In this document: positions 7,791-12,937 of the stretch, in pieces
Layout of the letters: every line of letters begins with the position of its first letter
Numbering within the stretch: the stretch's first letter is position 1
Assembly: GCA_021160185.1 (NCBI GenBank)
Contig: JAGHDA010000355.1
Span: 1-12,937, forward strand
Origin: Verrucomicrobiota bacterium
GTDB lineage: Bacteria > Verrucomicrobiota > Verrucomicrobiia > Limisphaerales > CAZBKV01
Reading direction: 5' to 3'
DNA length: 12,937 bases
Position numbers and translations under genes: made by a program
The notes under the pieces: model-generated
What the model was told of the DNA's origin: nothing
Seen by the model: only the letters and a program-made list of their open reading frames with translations
Databases searched by the model: none

Positions 7791-9434
7791 TCACTGCGCC
7801 TCCTGATGCGTAACGATAGGCACGTAGCCGACCTCGAGCCCTTTGGGCGGCGTCACGATCAGCGCAGGGTCGAGGGCGACCAGCTTGCCGCGCGTAGGCG
7901 GCGGCATGTAGTCCCGGTCAATGGGCCAAGCCGCGTGAAGCTTCTCCACGAAGGCCTGCAGCTTGGCCTTTTTCTCCTTGCTCCAGTGGCACTGCTGAAA
8001 AGACGGCTGGTCCACAAAGCGATACCAATAGTAGGTGACAACCGATCCATCCCGGAGTTTGACCTTGTATGGACCGCGCGCCGGCCCAGGATGAGCCTAG
8101 GCGCCGCTCTTCGGCGACGTGTAAGCCTTGCCGGGCGGGGCCAACCTGAACTGCTGGGCGTGCAAGCCCGTTTCCGCCGGCACATCCGCCGCGGGCACGG
8201 CCACTCGTTTCTCTCCTACGTGTTTGTAATACTGCGGAAACAACCCCGGGGCCGCGAGGTTGTTGGTAAACCATTGCACCCCCCACACATTTCCTTCGAA
8301 CACCCGCGTGTCGAAAGCCCGTTCGACGCCGACGATCCTCTTGCCCGCCTGATCGTACCGCGTCGTGCGGGTGCTCAGTTTGGGCTTGAAAGCGCCTCGT
8401 TTGTCGAACCGCCCGGAGCAAGGCGGGCCCCCTTCGCGCCAGGCTTTGAAGTCATCATAAAGCGCCTCCTTCGAGTAGTATGTGACGTCCTGCACCAGGA
8501 AAGCCCGGCCTTGGTCGTCCACGGGGAACTGGAGCTTGGGCAGCTTCGAGTAGGTTGTGCCGTTGGCGTCTTTCGCGTCGAAGCACGGCACAGTGTTGAT
8601 CTCCATCGCGCCGCCGCCCATGACGCCAGGCCGAGCATCCAGGCCGCGGCCGTAAAGGAACGGATCGTTGAACAGTTTGCCGATCTTGCTCCACGTTTCC
8701 GGGATGTAGTAAGCGATGGGGCCTTTGAAATTGGCCGCGCTAAGGAAACATGTCCAGCTCTGTTCACCCGTCGGCGGATCGTCAGTGGTGGGGTCCGTAA
8801 ACGGCAACGCCATCCAGGTGTAGCCGAGAAATTCGCCGTTGGGGTTCCCTTGGAATGTCAGCCCGTCCGGCGGGATGAGCAGGCGGTTGCTGAGCTGGGC
8901 GATGCCCAAACGATCGTCGGGCAAGGCTTTGTCGCTGTAGAAGAACGACCAACCCGGCGAGCCGATCTCGTAATCGTAGCATTGCGGGGTGCCGTTCATG
9001 CTGAACTTGGGCGGGCCATAGCGAAAATGATTGCCGGCCCAATAACCCAATCCGCCTTCGATAGTCTGAAAGACGCTGCTCCACGTGGGGCCGCGCGGTT
9101 TCCACCGACGGGCCAAGGTGCCTTCCGGGCATAACGGATGGTCCTTGTTATCGGAGTTATCCGGTATGATCCACGAGCTGGGCAAACCGATCTGGAAGTT
9201 GGCCAGCGGTTGATCCACCAACGGCCACACCGCGGCATAAAACCCCATCCCCGCGGTGTAGCCGCCTCGAGGCGGCAGAGGCTCGTGGTGGAAGCTAATA
9301 TAGCCGTGCAGCCCTCGCAGGTGGGAGGTGATTCGGCCTGCCGTGGACGATACACCGGCTTGCGCGTTCCCCTGCCCTGCACTGACGCACGCCAGCGCGG
9401 CAACGCTTGCCAGGGACAAGATAGGCGTCTTCAT
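7791..9434 (-). pseudogene. Secreted protein of unknown function interrupted by an in-frame TAG
   Basis: The gene starts at 9434 (GGAG 8 bases upstream) with a signal peptide, MKTPILSLASVAALACVSAG, ending near AQA at residue 26. It runs 445 codons to a TAG at 8099-8097. The same frame then continues for 101 more codons to a TGA at 7793-7791, and the continuation looks like real protein: YKVKLRDGSVVTYYWYRFVD, an amphipathic helix with KEKKAKLQAFVEKLH, and a tail VALDPALIVTPPKGLEVGYV. A single C-to-T change of a CAG (Gln) codon would explain the stop. The unbroken protein would be 547 residues. The mature part is rich in Trp, Tyr, Gly and Pro and looks like an extracellular beta-rich protein; I recognise no family. 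It follows oxidoreductase A by 25 bp. Alternatives are a sequencing error, stop-codon readthrough, or a functional 445-residue product. Confidence 0.75.
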
Positions 9435-9442
9435 GCGGAATT

Positions 9443-9446
9443 CTCC
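9443..9446 (-). promoter_or_regulatory. Ribosome binding site of the interrupted gene
   Basis: GGAG on the minus strand, 8 bases before the ATG at 9434. It decides in favour of this start over the in-frame ATG at 9455, which would add seven residues in front of the signal peptide and overlap this site. Confidence 0.65.
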
Positions 9447-9459
9447 ATGATGCATCAGT

Positions 9460-10752
9460 TCAAACGATCTCTTCTCGCGCCGGATCCCAACGAACCATGC
9501 GTTTCTCCCACTGAGATTTCAGCGACATGAGGAAGGTGGCCGTCTCGATGAACGCTTCGTCCGTCGAGCATTTCGGCGCGCCCCGCGTCCGGATGCATTG
9601 GATCCAATCGACCATGTGGTTGGGTTGTGGAGGCGTCTTGCCGCGCTCATAGCCTTTGGGCAGGTTCGCGTTTCGGTTGTGCGGAGCCGGGATGATGTCG
9701 AACCGAGTGACATCATGGGCGATCGAGTCGAAACGGAGGGTCGCATCCCGTCCGCAGAGCGTCACCGGCTGGCGGTCGTTGCTGTTCATGCTGCCTTCGA
9801 ACGTCACCGTACGGCCCAACTTCTCGAACTGGTAAGCGGCCACCCAGGTGTCGGGCACTTCGCGATCGTCCTTCTGCAAAGCAAGCAGCCCGGCGCAAAC
9901 GCAGGTGTCCGGGATGCCATGGCCCAGGAGGTATTGGACAAAGTCCATTTCGTGGGAGAGCAAATCGCCGGCATAACCGGTGCCGTAAGCGTAATAACAG
10001 CGCCAATGCCAGAAGTGTCGTTCGTTCCACGGGATCTTCGGCGCCGGGCCAAGCCAGAGGTCCCAGTTGACCGCTTTGCGGACCTGTTCGGGATCGGGGC
10101 GTTTCCATTGGCTGTAGTAGCCGTACCATCGCCAGTTCGGATGCTCGGGCGAGCAGGGCTTGAACCGCCCGGTGCGCACCAGCGTGATCGGCCCTAAAGC
10201 CCCGCTGGCTATAATCTCTTTGGCCCGCAACGCGCAGGTGGCCTGGCGCGCCTGATGCCCAAGCTGGAAGACGACGTCGCTCCGCTTGAGCGCGTCGCGC
10301 ATCCGCTTGGCCTCATCCAACGTCCTGGCAAATCCTTTTTCGCAGTAGATGTCTTTGCCCGCCTTGACCGCGTCGAGCACCATTTGGCAATGCCAATGGT
10401 CCGGCGTGGCGATGATCACCGCGTCCACCCGAGGATCGGCCAGCAACTCACGATAATCCTCATATGCCTTGGCATCGGGGTTGCGGCTGCGTCGGAGGCC
10501 CTTCTGACGATGCGCTTCATACACGTCGCACACGGCGACCACCTTGACGCCGGGCACGGCGACCACAGCATTCATGAGGTCTCCGCCGCGGGTTCCAATG
10601 CCGATGCAACCCACGCCGATGGTTCGATTCGGCGAGGGCGCGGAAAGGATTGAGGGGGCGACGGCGGAAACCGCAGCCAACGCCGTGGCGCTTTGTCCGG
10701 CAGTCCGGAGGAACTGCCGCCGATTGAGGGATGTGGTTCGTTGTGTTTGCAT
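9460..10752 (-). CDS. Gfo/Idh/MocA-family oxidoreductase with Tat signal (oxidoreductase A)
   Basis: A 430-residue paralogue of oxidoreductase B. It has a twin-arginine leader (NRRQFLRTAG), the nucleotide-binding loop GCIGIGTRG (48-56), AVCDVYEAHRQKG, DAVIIATPDHWH (110-121) and the family segment DIYCEKGFA, where Gly140 replaces the usual Pro of Glu-Lys-Pro. The second domain has NWDLWLGPAPKIPWNERHFWHWR and GDLLSHEMDFVQYLLG (His267). The function is NAD(P)-dependent oxidation or reduction of a sugar, or an NAD-assisted glycosidase-like reaction as in GH109 relatives; the substrate is unknown. The frame is open up to 10827, but the ATG at 10752 is preferred because the Tat motif then starts at residue 10; the only ribosome-binding hint is GGA 6 bases before it. 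The upstream extension overlaps the esterase-like remnant in another frame. The next gene follows after 25 bp. Confidence 0.93.
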   Translation of the reverse strand: MQTQRTTSLNRRQFLRTAGQSATALAAVSAVAPSILSAPSPNRTIGVGCIGIGTRGGDLMNAVVAVPGVKVVAVCDVYEAHRQKGLRRSRNPDAKAYEDYRELLADPRVDAVIIATPDHWHCQMVLDAVKAGKDIYCEKGFARTLDEAKRMRDALKRSDVVFQLGHQARQATCALRAKEIIASGALGPITLVRTGRFKPCSPEHPNWRWYGYYSQWKRPDPEQVRKAVNWDLWLGPAPKIPWNERHFWHWRCYYAYGTGYAGDLLSHEMDFVQYLLGHGIPDTCVCAGLLALQKDDREVPDTWVAAYQFEKLGRTVTFEGSMNSNDRQPVTLCGRDATLRFDSIAHDVTRFDIIPAPHNRNANLPKGYERGKTPPQPNHMVDWIQCIRTRGAPKCSTDEAFIETATFLMSLKSQWEKRMVRWDPAREEIV

Positions 10753-10796
10753 AAGTCCAGCTTGGCTCTCTTTAAGGTTGTATGTATTCAGGCTCT

Positions 10797-10991
10797 CTAC
10801 TCGTTCAACAATTTCGCCATGGTCCAACCCATAGCTTCACCGACATTCATGTAAGTTTCGGCATTGCCGTTATAGTGGCTGTTCGAAGCGCCGCGTTCCG
10901 TGTGAATAGAAGCGCCGGGGCCAGAGCGAACGGCGTCGCGTTCCGCAGCCGCTTGAAGATTGTCCTGAAACAAGATGCCGGGATGTTCATG
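10797..10991 (-). pseudogene. C-terminal remnant resembling an SGNH/sialate O-acetylesterase
   Basis: Between the fucosidase stop and oxidoreductase A, one minus-strand frame reads 64 codons of well-formed protein and ends in TAG at 10799-10797. It has no start codon of its own at a sensible place. The tail contains SHYNGNAETYMNVGEAMGW followed by TMAKLLNE. This looks like the end of sialate O-acetylesterase-type (PF03629, SASA) esterases, where the catalytic His sits in a short HY/HF motif just before a closing helix with an (L/I/V)GEAM pattern; the assignment is from memory of the family and is moderate. The coherent part begins at the TGA of the fucosidase, one base out of its frame. The simplest reading is that an esterase gene once stood here and all but its last ~60 codons were deleted. 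Confidence 0.6.
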
Positions 10992-12057
10992 GTTTCCTGA
11001 GTTTGCCGACTTCAGCCAACGTTCGGACGCTGGCCGGCTCCATCCTACCGCGCCGGTCGGGACCGACGTTAAGCAGGAAATTCGAGTTCCGGCTGTTCGC
11101 CGTGGTCAGCAGCCGGATGACCTCCGCGGGCGGCTTGGGGCGGGCGCCTTTCTTCCAAAACCAGCTTTGTTCGAGCTTCCAACACGTTTCACCGGGAAAC
11201 GTGTTGGTTTCCGGGAAGCGGCGCATCTCTTTCACCGCGATATCCAGGTAGGGCGTGCCTTTCTTGGCCCAGCTCCACCAATTGGCGCTGGCCAAAAGGC
11301 GGGGGCGCTTGCCCCGCAGGCTGTGAAAGAAAGCCCTCGCTTCCTCGGCGGACATGACTTTCGGATCGAGCGCGTCGTTCCAGATATAGAAGACATCCGG
11401 ATAACGGGCGACCAGTTCCGCGAGTTGGGCCTTTTGAAACTCGATCTGCTCTTTGAGCGAATGGGCAGCCGGATCGCATTCCGGCGGCAACACCTTGTGC
11501 TTGTTCGGATCGCCGAACCCGGGGTGGCGCCAGCAGTAGTAGAGGCCCGCCTTCAATCCGCGGCTCTTGAAGGACTTGATGAATTGGGCGACCAGGTCCT
11601 GCTTGTAGGGACAGCGCGGATGCAGCACGTCGTAGGTCGTGTACTGGCTGTCCCACAGACAGAAGCCGCCGACATGTTTGGCGGTTAAGACCGCGTATTT
11701 CATTCCGGCGGAGACGGCCGCGTCCGCCCAGGCGTCGGTGTCCACCGGACCGCCCGGATCGAAGGTCGAAGGATCGGGATAACCGGCCACCCATTCGACA
11801 CCGTGAAACGTGGCCATGTTGAAATGGATGAACATGCCGAATTTCAGTTTCAGAAACTCGGCCTGCAATGCCTTCACCGCTTCCTCTTCGGCCGGGGCCG
11901 CGGGTTGGGAACCGGCTGGTTGAGCGGCGAATGCGCGGGTTCCCGCAAGGAAACCGCCGGCCGTCAGCGTCGCGGCAAGCAGGGCGGCGGCCCATCGGCT
12001 GCGTGTTGTATTGCTCATGTCGTGACTGGCTTTGGCGTGGAGCGTTTTCTTCAACAT
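10987..12057 (-). CDS. Alpha-L-fucosidase, GH29 family, secreted
   Basis: A retaining exo-fucosidase that releases L-fucose from glycan ends. Family hallmarks, counted from the ATG at 12057, are LKFGMFIHFN (71-80), DTDAWADAAVSAGMKYAVLTAKH (106-128), GFCLWDSQYTTYDV (131-144), GLKAGLYYCW (167-176), the nucleophile region FYIWNDALDP with Asp228 as candidate nucleophile, and the closing NSNFLLNVGPDRRGR (324-338). The usual HHDGF is HVGGF here, and the protein stops about 20 residues after the catalytic domain; at 343-356 residues it is short and lacks a C-terminal beta-sandwich. The signal peptide (RWAAALLAATLTAGGFLAGTRAFA) fits a start at 12018 better than 12057; neither has a clear ribosome binding site. 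It follows the propeller gene by 10 bp, so they are co-transcribed. Its stop codon abuts the esterase-like remnant. Confidence 0.92.
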   Translation of the reverse strand: MLKKTLHAKASHDMSNTTRSRWAAALLAATLTAGGFLAGTRAFAAQPAGSQPAAPAEEEAVKALQAEFLKLKFGMFIHFNMATFHGVEWVAGYPDPSTFDPGGPVDTDAWADAAVSAGMKYAVLTAKHVGGFCLWDSQYTTYDVLHPRCPYKQDLVAQFIKSFKSRGLKAGLYYCWRHPGFGDPNKHKVLPPECDPAAHSLKEQIEFQKAQLAELVARYPDVFYIWNDALDPKVMSAEEARAFFHSLRGKRPRLLASANWWSWAKKGTPYLDIAVKEMRRFPETNTFPGETCWKLEQSWFWKKGARPKPPAEVIRLLTTANSRNSNFLLNVGPDRRGRMEPASVRTLAEVGKLRKP

Positions 12058-12067
12058 CGCGCCCGGA

Positions 12068-12937
12068 CTAAAGCGGTTTGCTGGTGATCAGACCGATGCC
12101 CCGGCCTCGGTTGCCCACGGCGTCGTAGAACATGTAATAGGTCTCGTTCGCGGGATTCCACACGAGCGAAATCTTATGGGCGTATTGCCGGTCCAATCCG
12201 GAAGGGTTTCCGCCGGCTTTGTAGAGCGGCTCGGGATCGACCGTCCAATGCAACAGGTCGCGCGAAAAGGCGGCCATGATGTGCGCGCCGCCGCGGCCCA
12301 CGCCGAAGAAGAAGCAGACCCAATGATCCCCGTCCCGAAACACCTTGCCGTCGGAAGAGAACCGCTCGTTGTAGCCGCCCTTCGGCCCATGGGGAATCAC
12401 CGGATTGCGGGCGTAGCGCTTCCAATCGAGGAGATTGTCGGAGAGGGCCAGCCCGATCTGTTCAACGGATCCGTTGGCGGCATTATAGAAGTTGTAGTAC
12501 CGGCCTCCATACTCAACCAGCCACGGTTGGTAGATGCAGTCCTTTTCCCACGCGCCGCAATCCTTCTGATATACCGACAATATCGGCTCGTTTTTCGCCC
12601 GCTTCCATGTGAGACCGTCCTCGCTCCAGGCCACGCCTTCGTAGCCGGGCCGCAGCTCGTATCCGCCCTGGCGCGGGTAAGCCCCGTAAAGCGAGTAGTG
12701 CTTGCCATTCCGCTTCTTGAGGATGCGCGGCGCTTTGACGTCATATTGCTCGTAGAGAAAAGCGCCCAGCACCACGCCGCCGTGATCGAACGACCCCTTC
12801 GGCCCGTAGCCCATGGCTAGGCGCATGCGGGTCCAATGGATCAAATCCGCGCTCTCAGCTACAAATGATTGGTAGCCCTTCCCGTCGAAGCCGATGAAGG
12901 TCATGAACCAGCGCTTGCGCCCCGGCAATTGATACAC
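12068..12937 (-). CDS. Five-bladed beta-propeller glycosidase-like protein (GH43/GH32/GH130 type), N-terminus beyond right edge
   Basis: The last 290 codons of a gene that enters from the right edge; the first codon in view is an internal GTG, not a start. The visible part holds four copies of a blade motif, Ser-x-Asp-x-Leu-x-x-Trp: SADLIHW (29-35), SEDGLTW (105-111), SDNLLDW (166-172) and SRDLLHW (225-231). Between them lie strands such as YSLYGAYPRQ, YYNFYNAANG and YYMFYDAVGNRG. This pattern is typical of five-bladed beta-propeller glycosidases and phosphorylases (GH43, GH32/68, GH117, GH130), which act on furanosides, fructans, galactans or mannosides. Which family, and the catalytic acids, cannot be settled without the N-terminus; Asp-rich segments such as GSFDHGG (48-54) and SSDGKVF are candidates. 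Its stop is 10 bp before the longest GH29 frame. Confidence 0.8.
   Translation of the reverse strand: MYQLPGRKRWFMTFIGFDGKGYQSFVAESADLIHWTRMRLAMGYGPKGSFDHGGVVLGAFLYEQYDVKAPRILKKRNGKHYSLYGAYPRQGGYELRPGYEGVAWSEDGLTWKRAKNEPILSVYQKDCGAWEKDCIYQPWLVEYGGRYYNFYNAANGSVEQIGLALSDNLLDWKRYARNPVIPHGPKGGYNERFSSDGKVFRDGDHWVCFFFGVGRGGAHIMAAFSRDLLHWTVDPEPLYKAGGNPSGLDRQYAHKISLVWNPANETYYMFYDAVGNRGRGIGLITSKPL

Noticed and set aside
7429..7794. Minus-strand frame of 121 codons overlapping the end of the interrupted gene
   Set aside because: GTG start, no ribosome binding site, no recognisable domain, Arg/Ser/Pro-rich; it lies in the non-coding gap and is probably spurious.
7559..7813. Plus-strand frame starting MVLVPTMGAL, which resembles the pantothenate synthetase VPTMGAL motif
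   Set aside because: The resemblance stops after the first ten residues; the rest has no family feature and the frame overlaps the end of a minus-strand gene.
7791..8015. Separate small gene starting at a GTG at 8015 after the TAG
   Set aside because: The same open frame extends upstream to the TAG with equally coherent protein and no ribosome binding site at the GTG, so it is the tail of the interrupted gene.
10847..10990. 47-codon minus-strand frame whose ATG overlaps the fucosidase stop (ATGA)
   Set aside because: The overlap suggests coupling, but the sequence is a frame-shifted version of the esterase-like remnant, which has the far more protein-like reading.

Overview
The window is GC-rich and all recognisable genes lie on the minus strand, reading from the right edge to the left edge. 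They encode exported or periplasmic carbohydrate-active proteins: a beta-propeller glycosidase-like protein (truncated at the right edge), a GH29 alpha-L-fucosidase, two Tat-exported Gfo/Idh/MocA oxidoreductases, a 3-keto-disaccharide hydrolase (DUF1080) protein, a Tat-exported (alpha/alpha)6-barrel glycosidase of the GH63/MGH1 type, a type I sulfatase, and two large secreted proteins I cannot assign. This mix is typical of Planctomycetota, Verrucomicrobiota and relatives that degrade sulfated glycans. The phylum is an inference from gene content; there is no rRNA or marker gene.

Layout in transcription order, right to left: propeller protein (12937-12068, partial); GH29 fucosidase (12057-10987); a 64-codon remnant that looks like the end of an SGNH/sialate O-acetylesterase (10991-10797); oxidoreductase A (10752-9460); an unassigned secreted protein interrupted by an in-frame TAG (9434-7791); a ~400 bp non-coding gap with dyads and hairpins (7790-7385); oxidoreductase B with a strong ribosome binding site (7384-6059); DUF1080 protein (6033-5278); glycosidase (5274-3895); sulfatase (3788, 3809 or 3872 to 2250); and a large unassigned secreted protein that stays open from 2160 to the left edge, so it is cut off at its C-terminus. 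Spacings of 3-25 bp at most junctions suggest one or two operons, the second probably starting in the gap upstream of oxidoreductase B.

Working model (inference): the cluster dismantles a fucose-containing, probably sulfated glycan. The sulfatase would remove sulfate, the fucosidase and the barrel glycosidase would cut glycosidic bonds by hydrolysis, and the oxidoreductases plus DUF1080 protein would cut by the oxidative 3-keto route. The lost esterase would have removed acetyl groups.

Two decay marks stand out: the TAG inside the unassigned gene, after which the same frame continues as coherent protein for 101 codons, and the orphan esterase-like tail starting at the stop codon of the fucosidase. 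I saw no tRNA, rRNA, transposase, CRISPR array, transporter or regulator gene.
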